A stretch of DNA of 64,000 nt from Pseudomonadota bacterium (lineage in GTDB: Bacteria; Pseudomonadota; Gammaproteobacteria; Xanthomonadales; Rhodanobacteraceae). The first letter of the stretch is position 1; each line of letters begins with the position of its first letter. Position numbers and translations under genes: made by a program. Under the pieces are notes generated by a model. The model made no database searches and was not told the origin of the DNA. It worked only from the letters and a program-made list of their open reading frames with translations. Positions 1-10,440 of this stretch are shown in pieces. Where the stretch lies: NCBI GenBank assembly GCA_018241365.1, contig JAFEDX010000193.1:32572-96571 (forward strand). Direction: 5' to 3'.

Positions 1-406
1 CGGCGACGGCAGCCACCGCGGCCGGCGAAACACCGGATTCTGCTGGTTCCGGGCGCGGCGGATCGACATCAGGGTTGCCGCTGAGTTTGGCAACGAGGTG
101 CCGCAACCAGCGCGCACGTTCCCAGCCGTCCAGTCCGCGCGAAATTTCGGGATCGTTGTAGACCACCGTTGTGCCTGCTTCGTACAGGCGCGCCTCGAGC
201 GCATCCAGCCAGTCGCCGTCATCGAGGTTCACCAGCGCCGCCATCGCCTGTGCGCCGGCCATGCGTGCCACGTCGAATTCGCTGGCGGGGGCAGCGTACA
301 CGACTTCGACGTGTCCGCTCACGGCCTCGCGCACGTGCTCGACGGCGGCTTCCTGGCCATACGCCAAGGCGATGCGCGGCAACCCGCTGACCGCATGATC
401 AGGCAT
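1..406 (-). CDS. CheB-like chemotaxis protein of the Chp system, N-terminal part (cut by window edge)
   Basis: The minus-strand frame is open from ATG at 406 to the left edge with no stop, giving about 135 residues. The first 90 residues read like the degenerate receiver-like N-terminus of the CheB/ChpB homologue that follows chpA in xanthomonads (start [18 protein letters not shown], later an [13 protein letters not shown] segment). The catalytic methylesterase domain would lie outside the window. The start overlaps the chpA stop by 8 bases, so the gene is translationally coupled to chpA as the last visible gene of the pil-chp operon. In the family such proteins remove methyl groups from the PilJ receptor. 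Assignment rests on position and remembered similarity; the catalytic residues cannot be seen. Confidence 0.7.
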   Translation of the reverse strand, partial: MPDHAVSGLPRIALAYGQEAAVEHVREAVSGHVEVVYAAPASEFDVARMAGAQAMAALVNLDDGDWLDALEARLYEAGTTVVYNDPEISRGLDGWERARWLRHLVAKLSGNPDVDPPRPEPAESGVSPAAVAAVA

Positions 407-3400
407 GGCGCGCCTCCAGCATCTCCTTCACGTTGCGCAACAGGTCGGGCTCGCTGTACGGCTTGCCGAGATAGCGATCGACGCCGATCTCGAAAGCGCG
501 CTCGCGATGCTTCTCGCCGGTACGCGAGGTAATCATGATGATCGGCACCTGGCGGAAGCGTGCATCGTTCTTCATGTGCGTGGCGAGCTCGAACCCGTCC
601 ATGCGGGGCATCTCGATGTCCAGCAACATCACGTCGGGGATGCGCTCCTGCAGCTTCTCGAGGGCGTCCACGCCATCCTTGGCGGTGACCACTTCGAGCT
701 GCTCACGCTCGAGCACGCGCGTCGTGACCTTGCGCATGGTGATCGAATCGTCCACCACCATGACCAGGCGTGGCGCGCCTTCGTCGCTGCGCAGCACCGC
801 GACTGGCGGCTCGATCGGTTCCGGCGCCGCGGCCTCTTCGCCGACGACGACGGTGGTGCGCGCGATGAAGTGGCGCACCAGCGGCGCGGGATCGAGGATC
901 AGCATCACCGAGCCATCGCCCATGATGGTGGCGCCGAACATGCCCGGAACGTTGCTGATCTGCGGGCCGACCGGCTTGACCACGATTTCGCGCGAACCGA
1001 TCACGCTGTCGATGTGGATGGCCGCGCGCATGTCACCCGCGCGCACCATCAACAGCGGCAACTGGCCGGTGCTGTCCTCGGTGGCGTACGCAGGCGCCAG
1101 GCCGAGCAGCTCCGAGAGTTCGTGCAATTGGTATTCCTCGCCGCCATAACCAACGCTGCGATCGCCGGCCATGCGCGCGGCCATCTCGTCGCGGGGGATG
1201 CGCGACACCGCCTGCACCGAGGTCATCGGTACCGCGAACGTGGTGTCACCGGCGCGCACGGTGATCGCCTGGGTGACCGCCAGCGTGAACGGCAGGCGGA
1301 TGTTGAAGACGGTGCCGCGGCCACGCTCGGATTCGATCGCAAGCGAGCCGCCAAGCTCCCGGATCTGGTTGGCGACCACGTCCATGCCGACGCCACGTCC
1401 GGAAATCTGGCTGATTTCGCCGGCGGTGGAAAAGCCTGTCTCCAGCACGAAGTTGAACAGCTCGGCATCCGCCACCGGTGTATCCGGCTGCAACAGGCCG
1501 CGCTCGATGGCCTTGGCGCGGATGGCGTCGCGATCGAACCCGGCGCCATCATCGGAAACCCGCACCAGCACCTCGGTGCCCTGGCGACCCACCTCGATGG
1601 TGACGGTGCCTTCCATCGGTTTGCCGACGGCGACGCGCTGGGCCGGATCCTCGATGCCGTGCGCCAGGGCATTGCGCAGCATGTGTTCGAACGGCGCCTT
1701 CATGCGCTCCAGTACGTTGCGGTCCATTTCGCCCTGCGCGCCCAGCACCTTCAGCTGCGCGCGCTTGCCAAGTTCGTCGGCGGCGCCACGCAGGGTGCGG
1801 CGCAGGTTCGGCACCAGCGACTCGAACGGCACCATGCGCGTGCGCATCAGGCCGTCCTGCAAATCGGAGTTGACGCGCGACTGCTGCAGCAACAGGGTTT
1901 CGGACTGACGCGCCTGGTCGTCCAGGATGTCCTGGATCGAGGCCAGGTCCGACACCGATTCGGCCAGCGCGCGCGAATACTGCTGCAGGTTGGAGAAGCG
2001 ATCCAGTTCCAGCGGATCGAACGTGGCGCCTTCGCCGGCTTCGTTCTCGCGCTGGTAACGCGACAGGATCTGGGTCTCGGTTTCGATTTCGAGCTTGCGC
2101 AGCTGCTCGCGCAGGCGCGCGACGGTCTGGTTGAGCTCGACCAGGTTGAAACGGAAATTGCCGACCTGCTGTTCGAGGCGCGCACGGTAGATCGAAGCCT
2201 CGCCCGCCGCATTAACCAGCGAGTCGAGCAGGTCCGAACGCACGCGGATCAATTCCGCTGGCGCGCGAGCCTCGGCTTCTTCGATGTGCGGCGCCGGACG
2301 CGGTGCGAGGCGCGGCGCAGGTGCCGCAACCGGCGCCGGTGTCGCTGCAGACGTGGGCACGGGCCGTTCCGGCGTGGCAGCGACGGCCGCCGCTGCTGCC
2401 TGCACCGGCCGACCTTCCGCCAGCGTATTGAAACGTTCGATCGCATGGGTCGGCGTGACAACTGCACGTCCCTGCTCCACGCGTCCGAGCATGTCGTGCA
2501 GGCGGTCGAAAGCGCGCTCCAGCGAATCGACTTCGACCGGTTCCAGCGCGCGCTTGCGATCGCCGACCTTCTCCAGCAGGGTTTCCATCGCATGCGCGAG
2601 GTCACCCAACGCGGAAATGCCGACCACGCGTGCACCACCCTTCAGCGTGTGCAGGTTGCGCTGCAGACCGCGCACGCTTTCGGCGTCGCCCGGCGCATTG
2701 CGCAACACAGCCATCAGGCCGTCGCTGGCATCCAGCAGTTCGTTGCCTTCTTCGGTGAACAGGCCGACCAGCTCCGGATCCAGTCCGGGCACATCCAGCG
2801 CCCCGCCCGGTTGCGGGTCATCCGGGAACGCCGGCAACGCGGCCGCCGCAATGTCCCGCTCGGCTTGCGCGCGGGCGGCGGCGATGCGCGCGGCTTCGGC
2901 CTGCTCCGCGGCACGGCGTTCCTGCTCAGCCCGTTCGGCCGCCAGGCGTTCCTGCTCGGCCTTTTCCTCCGCTGCACGTGCGGCTTCGGCTTGTTCTGCC
3001 GCAAGACGTTCCTGCTCTGCCCGTTCGGCGGCAAGGCGTTCGGCTTCCGCCTGCGCAGCCTGCTCGGCGGCGAGACGTTCCTGTTCCGCCTTTTCCGCAG
3101 CAATTCGTTCTGCCTCGGCCTGTTCCTCCGCAGCGATCCGCTCGCGTTCTGCTTCCGCCTGCGCAGCCTGTTCGGCGGCCAGGCGTTCCTGTTGCGCCCG
3201 TTCGGCAGCAACCCGTTCGGCTTCCGCCTGCTCCGCTGCAACCCGCTCGTGCTCCGCCTGTTCGGCAGCAGCCCGCTCCGCTTCCGCCTGCGCAGCCTGT
3301 TCGGCGGCCAGGCGTTCCTGTTCCGCGCGTTCTGCGGCAGCGCGCTCGGCCGCGATCCGTTCCTGCTCGGCCTTCTCGACAGCCTGCCGTTCGGCCAGCT

Positions 3401-6400
3401 CACGGGCGTCCAGAGCTTCGGCATCATCTTCGGTCGGCAGGTTCGAGGCTGCCTGCAGTCCGACGGCAGCGACACCGGCGTCCACGACTGCGTCGGCATG
3501 AGCCACCGCAGCCGCACCATCCGCACCCGCGGTCCCGGCAGACGCTTCTTCAACCGGCATCCGCTGCGTGCCGAACGGCGCCGCATCGGGCCACCGGTCG
3601 CGCAGAAGTTCCAGCCGCTCGGTCAACGCAGCGGTATCCGGCACGTCCGGAACGGGCGCATCGAATTGCGCCATCACGTGTTCGGTCATCGCCACCGCAT
3701 CGCGCACGGCATCGCAACCTTCGCGATCCAGCGGCGCATCGGCGCTGCGTACACGGCGAATCCACACTTCCAGCGGCGCCAGCATGCTAGCCAGCATCTC
3801 GATGCCGACCATTGCGACAGCGCCGTGCAAGGTGTGCACCGAGCGCAACAACTCGTCGTCCACGGCGACATCGAGGTGTGCGTCGCGGGCGAGGTAATCG
3901 CGCACACCCTGCAGGTGCTGCGCGACTTCGGTGCGCAGCACGTCGAGCAGGATCGGATCCACCACCGGCAAGCCGGTTTCCGGCGAGGTGATGACGTTTT
4001 CCGGTATCGCCACCGGCGCTTCCGCCGCCACCATCGCTTCGGGTTCGGCCAGCGGTACCCAGCGGCGCACCTTGCGCACACCCTTGCGGTAGCCATCGGT
4101 CAAGTCTGCGATCCGCGCCGGCGTACCTGCTGCCAGCTTGTCGGCAACCTGCATGATTGCGGCAAGCGGGTACTCCAGTACCACCGGCTGGCCGCGCAGC
4201 CCCGCATGCAACTGGGGCAACGTCGCGACCGCCGCGTCCACCAGTTCCTGCACGTTGGCATCAGGCTGGATGGTGCGATCGAGCACGCGGTTCAGCATGT
4301 TCTCGATCTTCCAGCTGAACTCGCCCAATGCCGTCGCGCCGACCAACCGTCCCGAACCCTTGAGGGTATGGAACGAACGGCGCACGTTCTTGAGGGTGTC
4401 GAGATCGTCCGGATTGGCCTTCCATGCCGGCAGGTTGACGTTGATGTTGGCGATTTCCTCGCCGACCTCCTCGACGAAGACTTCGCGGATTTCCTCGTCG
4501 ATGCCCGCGGCATCCTGGAACGAGGTATCGACCGGCGCGCCACCCTCGATTGGCTCCAGCACTTCTTCATCGACCTCGACCCACTTGCCGGGGCCGACGC
4601 CAGGTGCCTGTGTGTCGACCGGCAGCACCGGCGCGACCGGAATGTCGACCGCCAGCGGCACGCCCTTGCCAAGCGGCTCGTATACGACGGCCGACACCGG
4701 AGCAGCGGCTTCCGCCACAGGCGACGCAACCTCCGCGGCAGTCGGGGCAGTACTGGCTGCAACGGCACGCCGCGCGGGAACCGGCCAGTAGTGAAGCGTC
4801 GCAAGGCTGTGCTGGGCGGCATCGAGGATGCGGTTGTCGCCGGAGCTGGTGTCGCGTCCGATTTCGAGGTAGTACTCGACGCTCGCCATGGCGTCGGCCA
4901 GCGTGTCCATCTCGTCGACCGTCGGCACCTTGCGGTCGGCGATCAATTCGTTGCCGATGTAACGATCGATGCCCTCGACCAGATCCGCCGGGCGTTCGAG
5001 GCTCAGGATCCGCAACGCGCCGCTGACTTCCGCCATCAGCTTGGGCACCTCAGCGAGATGCTGGTGCGACCACGCGGATTCGATGAAGGCGGTCAGGGCG
5101 TCCTTGACCCGCACCAGGTTGGTGCCGGCTTCGCGCATCAGCGTGCGCATGATCTTGCGCCCTTCACTGAAGGGCAGCGCCTCGGTGGACTCACCGCCGG
5201 TCCGGCCGATGTGTTCGATGTGTTCGTCCAGCGAGGCATCCACGTACAACAACGCGCTGGCGACATCGAGGATGGTTTCGGGCGCGGCTTCGCGCCTGCC
5301 GTCGATGACGGACGCGATCACCTGCCGCTGTTCGCCGATCATCCGCGCCGGGGCTTCAAGGCCGAGCATCGCCAGGGTGTCGCCGACGCGGTGCAGGGTT
5401 TCGACCTGCGGCGCCAACTGCTGCGGGTTGCGGTCTTCGCGGCGCAGGAAAATGTCGAGGCCTTCCTTGACGCGCAGCAGGTCTTCGCGCACGGCCTTGG
5501 CCACGGTGTCCAGCAACGCGCGGTTGCGGCCCGACATCGCCGCGCGCGCGTGTTCCAGTTCCTGTTCGGACGGCACCATGCGATCCAGCACGAAACTTCG
5601 CGCGATGATCTCGGTGCGGCCCGGGCCCGGCGCCGCGTTCGCGACGTAGAACAACAGGGTGCGCACCAGTTCACGCGCGTCCTCTTCGCCGCACACCTCT
5701 TCGCCCTGGTCCTGCATGTGGCGGATCGCGCGATCGAGGTGGCCAAACTCCTGGCGCAGGCTGGCGAGGTGATGGTCCAGCCGCCCCTGCTGCAGCGCTT
5801 CCAGCACGCCACCGGCCACCCACCACAGGCGCCGTGCAGGTTCGGCATGGCAAACCGCGCGCAGTTCGTCCATGCAATCGCGCATCTCGGCAAAGTTCGG
5901 TTGCTTGCCCTGCGTCCACGCCAGCAATTGCACCTGGAAGCGCGCGCGGATCTGGATCACGCGCTGACGCAGGTCGGCGAACGGATAGGCCACCCGTGCG
6001 CCCGCCGCATCCGGCGGCAGCGGCCGATCGAAATCCGGATGGAACAGCAGGCGCTGGTCGGCCGGTTCGGCGCCACGCGCGTCGCGCAATTCATTCAGCA
6101 GAGGCAACAGGACGATGGGAATGTCCTTGTGGCCGCTCTCGATCAGGTCGAGGTAGTCGGGCAATTGCACGAGTCCGCGCATCAGCGCGCCCAGGGCAAT
6201 GTCGCGATCACCGACCTTGCCCTCGAGCACCGCCTGCACGAGCCGTTCCATTTCCTGCGCGAGCTCGGCTGCCCCGAACAGCTCGACCATGCGCAAGGTG
6301 CCGAGGATCTGGTGCAGCAGCCCGGCGCAACTTTGCATCAGGCGGGCATCTTCGGGATCTTCGGCATAGGCCTCAAGCGCCTGGCGTGCCTCCGACAGGA

Positions 6401-6575
6401 GCTCGTCGATTTGCGGCTTGACCCAACCCAGGGTCGAGAAATCGAGGTGTTCTTCGAGTCGCATCGTCGGTTTCCGTGCAGCCTCGTCCGCCACCGGCCC
6501 CGCTTCATCGGGCACGACAGAAGCCACGCCGGTTTCGCCGGTCGCCGTGGACATCATCTCGTCACCCGCTGTCAT
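399..6575 (-). CDS. chpA: ChpA (PilL-type) hybrid CheA histidine kinase of the twitching-motility chemosensory system
   Basis: A giant CheA-like kinase of 2058 residues, cytoplasmic, that relays signals from PilJ to the response regulators PilG and PilH. Visible Hpt-type motifs are LLHQILGTL near residue 85 (degenerate), FHTLKGSG near 735, VHTLHGAV near 910 and LHTLKGGA near 1307. A low-complexity stretch of Ala/Glu/Gln/Arg repeats runs about 1060-1240, likely a coiled-coil or charged helix linker. The CheA core follows: dimerisation region, ATPase N-box (MLRNALAHG, about 1632), G-boxes ([16 protein letters not shown]), a CheW-like domain and a C-terminal receiver (MVVDDS, about 1938; phospho-Asp in [11 protein letters not shown]). 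The start at 6575 lies 15 bases after the pilJ stop; ATGs at 6557 and 6554 are alternatives. No pilK methyltransferase lies between pilJ and chpA. Confidence 0.95.
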   Translation of the reverse strand: MTAGDEMMSTATGETGVASVVPDEAGPVADEAARKPTMRLEEHLDFSTLGWVKPQIDELLSEARQALEAYAEDPEDARLMQSCAGLLHQILGTLRMVELFGAAELAQEMERLVQAVLEGKVGDRDIALGALMRGLVQLPDYLDLIESGHKDIPIVLLPLLNELRDARGAEPADQRLLFHPDFDRPLPPDAAGARVAYPFADLRQRVIQIRARFQVQLLAWTQGKQPNFAEMRDCMDELRAVCHAEPARRLWWVAGGVLEALQQGRLDHHLASLRQEFGHLDRAIRHMQDQGEEVCGEEDARELVRTLLFYVANAAPGPGRTEIIARSFVLDRMVPSEQELEHARAAMSGRNRALLDTVAKAVREDLLRVKEGLDIFLRREDRNPQQLAPQVETLHRVGDTLAMLGLEAPARMIGEQRQVIASVIDGRREAAPETILDVASALLYVDASLDEHIEHIGRTGGESTEALPFSEGRKIMRTLMREAGTNLVRVKDALTAFIESAWSHQHLAEVPKLMAEVSGALRILSLERPADLVEGIDRYIGNELIADRKVPTVDEMDTLADAMASVEYYLEIGRDTSSGDNRILDAAQHSLATLHYWPVPARRAVAASTAPTAAEVASPVAEAAAPVSAVVYEPLGKGVPLAVDIPVAPVLPVDTQAPGVGPGKWVEVDEEVLEPIEGGAPVDTSFQDAAGIDEEIREVFVEEVGEEIANINVNLPAWKANPDDLDTLKNVRRSFHTLKGSGRLVGATALGEFSWKIENMLNRVLDRTIQPDANVQELVDAAVATLPQLHAGLRGQPVVLEYPLAAIMQVADKLAAGTPARIADLTDGYRKGVRKVRRWVPLAEPEAMVAAEAPVAIPENVITSPETGLPVVDPILLDVLRTEVAQHLQGVRDYLARDAHLDVAVDDELLRSVHTLHGAVAMVGIEMLASMLAPLEVWIRRVRSADAPLDREGCDAVRDAVAMTEHVMAQFDAPVPDVPDTAALTERLELLRDRWPDAAPFGTQRMPVEEASAGTAGADGAAAVAHADAVVDAGVAAVGLQAASNLPTEDDAEALDARELAERQAVEKAEQERIAAERAAAERAEQERLAAEQAAQAEAERAAAEQAEHERVAAEQAEAERVAAERAQQERLAAEQAAQAEAERERIAAEEQAEAERIAAEKAEQERLAAEQAAQAEAERLAAERAEQERLAAEQAEAARAAEEKAEQERLAAERAEQERRAAEQAEAARIAAARAQAERDIAAAALPAFPDDPQPGGALDVPGLDPELVGLFTEEGNELLDASDGLMAVLRNAPGDAESVRGLQRNLHTLKGGARVVGISALGDLAHAMETLLEKVGDRKRALEPVEVDSLERAFDRLHDMLGRVEQGRAVVTPTHAIERFNTLAEGRPVQAAAAAVAATPERPVPTSAATPAPVAAPAPRLAPRPAPHIEEAEARAPAELIRVRSDLLDSLVNAAGEASIYRARLEQQVGNFRFNLVELNQTVARLREQLRKLEIETETQILSRYQRENEAGEGATFDPLELDRFSNLQQYSRALAESVSDLASIQDILDDQARQSETLLLQQSRVNSDLQDGLMRTRMVPFESLVPNLRRTLRGAADELGKRAQLKVLGAQGEMDRNVLERMKAPFEHMLRNALAHGIEDPAQRVAVGKPMEGTVTIEVGRQGTEVLVRVSDDGAGFDRDAIRAKAIERGLLQPDTPVADAELFNFVLETGFSTAGEISQISGRGVGMDVVANQIRELGGSLAIESERGRGTVFNIRLPFTLAVTQAITVRAGDTTFAVPMTSVQAVSRIPRDEMAARMAGDRSVGYGGEEYQLHELSELLGLAPAYATEDSTGQLPLLMVRAGDMRAAIHIDSVIGSREIVVKPVGPQISNVPGMFGATIMGDGSVMLILDPAPLVRHFIARTTVVVGEEAAAPEPIEPPVAVLRSDEGAPRLVMVVDDSITMRKVTTRVLEREQLEVVTAKDGVDALEKLQERIPDVMLLDIEMPRMDGFELATHMKNDARFRQVPIIMITSRTGEKHRERAFEIGVDRYLGKPYSEPDLLRNVKEMLEARHA

Positions 6576-6590
6576 GGCCAGTCCCGCCGG

Positions 6591-8591
6591 TTACGCCGGC
6601 AACTTGAAGTCGGCGACCGAACGGCGCAATTCCTGTGCAAGGTTCGCAAGGTTGCCGATCGATTCCGCGGTCTGGCTGGCGCCGACCGAGGTCTGCGTGG
6701 TGATCTGCTGGATCGAACTCATCGTCGAGCTGATGTTGGTAGCCGCCGCCGACTGCTGCTTGGCCGCGCTGGAGATGCCCTGAATCAGGCCGGCCAGGTT
6801 GTTCGACACCTTTTCGATTTCGCCCAGTGCGGTACCGGCGTCCTCGGCGAGGCGCGCACCGTTCACCACTTGGGTGGTCGTCTGTTCCATCGAGCTGACC
6901 GCCTCGACGGTATCGGACTGAATGGTCTGCACCAGCGTCTCGATGCGCTTGGTCGCACCGGCCGAGCGCTCGGCCAGTCGCTGCACTTCGTCCGCGACCA
7001 CCGCGAACCCGCGGCCCGCTTCGCCCGCCGAGGCCGCCTGAATGGCCGCATTCAACGCCAGAATGTTGGTCTGCTCGGCGATGTCGTTGATGAGTTCGAC
7101 GATCGAGCCGATTTCCTGCGAGGACTCGCCCAGACGTTTGATGCGCTTGGACGTTTCCTGGATCTGCTCGCGGATCGAGTCCATGCCCGAGATCGTCTGG
7201 CGCACGATCTGCGCGCCGTTGGACGCGATCTGCACCGAGCGCTGCGCCACTTCCGCGCTGTCGGCGGAGTTCTTGGACACCTGGTCGATGGACACCGCCA
7301 TCTCGTTGATCTTGGCCGAGGCCGAGGTGATCTGCACGGCCTGCTGGTTGGCCGCGTCCGCAAGGTTCTTGGCGGTGGCCTGGGTTTCCTGCGCCGCCGA
7401 CGACACCCGCACGGCCGTCTCGTTGATGGTGGTCACCAGTGAACGCAGCGCCTCGACGGCAAAGTTCACCGAGTCCGCGATCGCGCCGGTGATGTCCTCG
7501 GTCACGGTGGCCTTCACGGTCAGGTCACCTTCGGCCAGCGTGCCCATTTCATCCAGCAGCCGCATGATGGCCTGCTGGTTGCGTTCGTTGAGGCTGCGGC
7601 TGTCGGCCGAACGCTTGCGCTCGGTGCGGATGAAGTTGAGTGCGAGGAACACGGCCAGCACGGCCGCCGCCACGGCGCCGAGCAGGCCCCACCAGACGTT
7701 CGGGAACGGACGCGTCTGCGGCAGCTTGCCGAGCGCGGTGGACACGCTGTGCGCCTTCAGCAGCACGTCCTGCGAATCGACCGACGCTTGTGTCGCGGCA
7801 TTCTTGACCGTCACCAGCGTCGGCGCGGCCGCGATCACCTTCTGCACTGGCGCTTCCAGGCCCGCCCACGATTTCTGCACGCCGGTGAGGATCCGGTCCG
7901 CCTCGCCGGAAGAGCCTTCGGCGAGCTGCTTCAGCGTCGAACCGTAGTTGGTCGAATCGAGCGCGAGACCGTTGGCGGCCGAGGCGGAATCCACGCCGCC
8001 CTGCAACACGTCACCCACGCGGCGGATCAGGCGGTCGCCCGACACCATCAGCTGCGAGGCGGTGTAGATGCTGGATGCGGAGCCCTTGGACTGCAGGATG
8101 TTGATGACCTGGTTGATCTTGGAGTTGAGGTCCGGCATCTGCTGGTTGAAGGCGGCGGCCTGCGAGGCGGAATCCAGCACCGCGTCCTTGTTGGCCTCGA
8201 TCTTGCCGAGGTCGGCGGACAATTGGTCCCACGACCTGGTCAGCGCGGTCATCGAGTCACGCACGCCGATCGCGTCGCCATAAGCCGGCAGCCCGGTCGC
8301 ATCGTCGCCCTGGTTCAGGTGCTGCACCGCCGCGGCAATGGCCGCACGGGTGCTGGCCAGTTCCTTGAAGGCATCGATGTTGCCGTTGGCCGCCTGCATG
8401 GCGAAGTTCGCGACCTGCTGCGAGTTCACCTGGATCTGCGTGGTGAGCTGCGCGGCAGTGCGGTCCTGTGCGTCGTGCCGGTTCAACAGGAAGAAATCCG
8501 CGCCGGCCAGCACGATCGCCGCCAGCAGGAAGAGGATCAGCCAGGTCTGCAGGGATGCACCCTTGCGGACTGCACCGGAATTCGCGCTCAT
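6591..8591 (-). CDS. pilJ: PilJ, methyl-accepting chemotaxis protein of the type IV pilus system
   Basis: Inner-membrane chemoreceptor of 666 residues. It has a first membrane helix near residues 15-37, a large periplasmic sensor domain, a second helix near 300 (WWGLLGAVAAAVLAVFLAL), a HAMP linker and a cytoplasmic signalling domain. The conserved hairpin tip is present near residue 510 (EQTNILALNAAIQAA, then GFAVVADEVQRLAERS). The C-terminus is short and lacks a CheR-tethering pentapeptide. ATG at 8591 is preferred over GTG at 8600 because a GAGGTGG ribosome-binding site sits 6 bases before it. It lies between pilI and chpA on the same strand with small gaps, so it belongs to the pilGHIJ-chpA operon. 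Confidence 0.95.
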   Translation of the reverse strand: MSANSGAVRKGASLQTWLILFLLAAIVLAGADFFLLNRHDAQDRTAAQLTTQIQVNSQQVANFAMQAANGNIDAFKELASTRAAIAAAVQHLNQGDDATGLPAYGDAIGVRDSMTALTRSWDQLSADLGKIEANKDAVLDSASQAAAFNQQMPDLNSKINQVINILQSKGSASSIYTASQLMVSGDRLIRRVGDVLQGGVDSASAANGLALDSTNYGSTLKQLAEGSSGEADRILTGVQKSWAGLEAPVQKVIAAAPTLVTVKNAATQASVDSQDVLLKAHSVSTALGKLPQTRPFPNVWWGLLGAVAAAVLAVFLALNFIRTERKRSADSRSLNERNQQAIMRLLDEMGTLAEGDLTVKATVTEDITGAIADSVNFAVEALRSLVTTINETAVRVSSAAQETQATAKNLADAANQQAVQITSASAKINEMAVSIDQVSKNSADSAEVAQRSVQIASNGAQIVRQTISGMDSIREQIQETSKRIKRLGESSQEIGSIVELINDIAEQTNILALNAAIQAASAGEAGRGFAVVADEVQRLAERSAGATKRIETLVQTIQSDTVEAVSSMEQTTTQVVNGARLAEDAGTALGEIEKVSNNLAGLIQGISSAAKQQSAAATNISSTMSSIQQITTQTSVGASQTAESIGNLANLAQELRRSVADFKLPA

Positions 8592-8643
8592 GATTGCCAC
8601 CTCATTGCCAAGTTTGTCGCTTGCATGGTTATGCTCCCCAGAC

Positions 8644-9294
8644 TCACAGTGCCGCGTGCTGGAACTCTGCCGCGCGCGTCAACTCCACCAGGCTGAATCG
8701 ACCCAGGTGCGCCTGGCCCATCATCACGTTTTCGGTCACGTAGCGCGCCAACCTGGGATCCGCCTCGCCCTCGGCGCCGACGCGATCGGCGTCGGTCAGG
8801 TTGCGCTGCCCGAGCAATTCGTCGATCAGCAAGCCCACGTTGCCGCCGCTTTGCTTGACCACCAGCACGCGGGCCCGGCCCGTGACGTGGGTCCGCTGGT
8901 CGAACAGGAACTGTTTCAGGTCCACCACCGCGATCAGGTTGCCGCGCACATTGGCGACACCAAGCAACCACGGACGGGTGGATGGAATGCTGGTGACCGG
9001 CGGCGGCGCCATCAGGATCTCGCTGATCTCGTCGATGCCGCTGACAAACTGGTGCTCGCCGATCCGGAAGCCGAGCGCGCGCCACAAGCCGGGGGCTTCG
9101 ATCTGCTCCGGCACGCCGGGATCGTGGGCGAGGCTGCGGCGCTCGTAGTCGGCCAGCAGCGCGTACGCGCCCGCAGGCTGCACCGCAGCGGCGACCTTTG
9201 CGGCCACGCCGCCGATACCGTCGACCGCGCTTTCCGCGACCTGCTGCCGCGGTTCGTCGCGGTGGTGCTTGTCGTGGAAGCGTTTCTTGCTCAT
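8644..9294 (-). CDS. pilI: PilI, CheW-like adaptor protein
   Basis: A 216-residue CheW-domain protein predicted to couple the receptor PilJ to the kinase ChpA in the cytoplasm. The CheW fold region spans about residues 60-200, with typical segments such as GVANVRGNLIAVVDL and LLIDELLGQRNL. The first 40 residues are charged and variable (MSKKRFHDKHHRDEPRQQ). The reading frame extends further upstream, but that part overlaps pilH; ATG at 9294, 7 bases after the pilH stop, is the sensible start. In Pseudomonas and Xanthomonas the gene holds the same place between pilH and pilJ. Confidence 0.93.
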   Translation of the reverse strand: MSKKRFHDKHHRDEPRQQVAESAVDGIGGVAAKVAAAVQPAGAYALLADYERRSLAHDPGVPEQIEAPGLWRALGFRIGEHQFVSGIDEISEILMAPPPVTSIPSTRPWLLGVANVRGNLIAVVDLKQFLFDQRTHVTGRARVLVVKQSGGNVGLLIDELLGQRNLTDADRVGAEGEADPRLARYVTENVMMGQAHLGRFSLVELTRAAEFQHAAL

Positions 9295-9301
9295 CGTCGG
9301 G

Positions 9302-9673
9302 TCACGCCTGTGCCGAAAGATGCTTGGCAACGTTGGCCACGAGGTCTTTTTCGCTGACCGGCTTGACCAGCACTTCCTTCGCACCCTGACGCATGCCCCA
9401 CATGCGGTCGGTCTCCATGTTCTTGGTGGTGACGATCACCACCGGAATGGCGCTGGTCTGCGGATCCTTGGTGAGGCTGCGGGTGGCCTGGAAGCCGTTC
9501 ATGCCCGGCATGATCACGTCCATCAGCACGAGGTCGGGTTTGACCTTCTGGGCCGCGGCGATGCCCGCCTCGGCGGTGCCGACCGCGGTGACCTTGTGAC
9601 CCGCCCGCTCCAGCGCGCCGGAGAAAATCTTCACGTCGGTGGGCGAGTCGTCGATGATGAGGATGTGTGCCAT
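9302..9673 (-). CDS. pilH: PilH, single-domain response regulator
   Basis: A 123-residue CheY-like receiver with all core residues visible: IIDDSPTD acidic pair, phospho-acceptor Asp in LVLMDVIMPGMNG, Thr in IVTTKN and Lys in LVKPVSEKD. In the Chp pathway PilH acts as the second phosphate acceptor beside PilG and influences pilus retraction and signal decay. It lies 38 bases after pilG and 7 bases before pilI. There is no output domain, so it must act by protein contact. ATG start at 9673. Confidence 0.93.
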   Translation of the reverse strand: MAHILIIDDSPTDVKIFSGALERAGHKVTAVGTAEAGIAAAQKVKPDLVLMDVIMPGMNGFQATRSLTKDPQTSAIPVVIVTTKNMETDRMWGMRQGAKEVLVKPVSEKDLVANVAKHLSAQA

Positions 9674-9711
9674 TGCCTGGATTTCCCTGCGCTGTGCCGG
9701 TGCGGCGTGCG

Positions 9712-10116
9712 TTATTTGACGGCCGCGACGTGCTGCCGGATCGCATCCAGCAATTCGTCGCGGGTGAAAGGCTTGGTGAGGTACTGCTCGGATCCCACGA
9801 TGCGTCCGCGTGCCTTGTCGAACAGGCCATCCTTGGAGGACAGCATGATCACCGGCGTCGAACGGAACGTGTGGTTGTTCTTGATCAGCGCGCAGGTCTG
9901 ATAACCGTCGAGGCGCGGCATCATGATGTCCACGAAGATGATGTCGGGGCGCAGATCGGAAATCTTGGCCAGCGCCTCGAAGCCGTCGACCGCGGTCAGC
10001 ACCTCGGCGCCCTCTTTCTTCAGCAGCGTTTCGGCGGTGCGGCGGATGGTCTTCGAGTCGTCGATGACCATGACCTTGAGTCCGGCCAGGCCATCGTGGT
10101 TCGCGTTGTCATTCAC
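9712..10116 (-). CDS. pilG: PilG, single-domain response regulator, first gene of the pil-chp operon
   Basis: A 134-residue CheY-like receiver: KVMVIDDSKTIRRTAE near the N-terminus, phospho-Asp in IIFVDIMMPRLDG, MLSSKDG and the KPF motif near the C-terminus. PilG promotes pilus extension in the Chp system. The open frame extends to 10371, but that part has unrelated low-complexity composition; the family length and start (V/M-NDNANHDGLAGLKVMVID) fit GTG at 10116. It is the promoter-proximal gene of the leftward operon pilG-H-I-J-chpA. A perfect CRP/Clp-type palindrome lies 70 bases upstream. Confidence 0.93.
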   Translation of the reverse strand: MNDNANHDGLAGLKVMVIDDSKTIRRTAETLLKKEGAEVLTAVDGFEALAKISDLRPDIIFVDIMMPRLDGYQTCALIKNNHTFRSTPVIMLSSKDGLFDKARGRIVGSEQYLTKPFTRDELLDAIRQHVAAVK

Positions 10117-10440
10117 GGTCAGGAGTCCACCCCATGGAGGAGCGGTGAGTATCCATGCAACATGGATGCCACACCGCGAGTCTTGTGTGACGGCCGTCAC
10201 AGCAATTCCAGATGCTCCCTCGACCCGCCCCCCTGAAGACGAATCCGGGATGCCTGCCCCGGCAAGATCGGCCGCTTGTGCCAAGATACACCAACAGGAA
10301 CCCGTTGATCGTGGCAACCTGCCGCACCCGGCAAACACACTTCCACACCCCCGACCCGGATCGTGCCGCAATCAATCAACGAGTCTGTGCCTGGCTCAAG
10401 AGGGGTACATTTCCAAGGTCACGTCCGGTAGTACAAGCCC
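10117..10440. other. Divergent regulatory region between pilG and gshB
   Basis: This 324-base stretch has no credible gene. It must hold the promoters of both the leftward pil-chp operon and the rightward gshB operon. Visible elements are a perfect inverted repeat ATCCATG-CAA-CATGGAT at 10151-10167 and a perfect TGTGA-N6-TCACA palindrome at 10186-10201. The gshB-proximal 200 bases show no clear consensus -35/-10 pair. Confidence 0.6.
10186..10201. promoter_or_regulatory. CRP/Clp/Vfr-type binding site upstream of pilG
   Basis: The sequence TGTGACGGCCGTCACA is a full 16-base palindrome and matches both half-sites of the CRP consensus TGTGA-N6-TCACA exactly. Its centre is about 78 bases upstream of the pilG GTG and about 247 bases upstream of gshB. 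In xanthomonads the CRP homologue Clp, controlled by c-di-GMP, recognises this consensus; in Pseudomonas Vfr plays the corresponding role. Regulation of the pil-chp operon is inferred; no transcription start is known. Confidence 0.7.

Noticed and set aside
405..7442. A 2345-codon open frame on the plus strand opposite chpA and pilJ
   Set aside because: It is antisense to well-supported genes, rich in His/Arg/Gln/Asp in the way produced by reverse-complement high-GC codons, and has no domain pattern.
10117..10440. Sigma-54 promoter before pilG or gshB
   Set aside because: A TGGCAC on the minus strand near 10280 lacks a TTGC at the required 5-base spacing.
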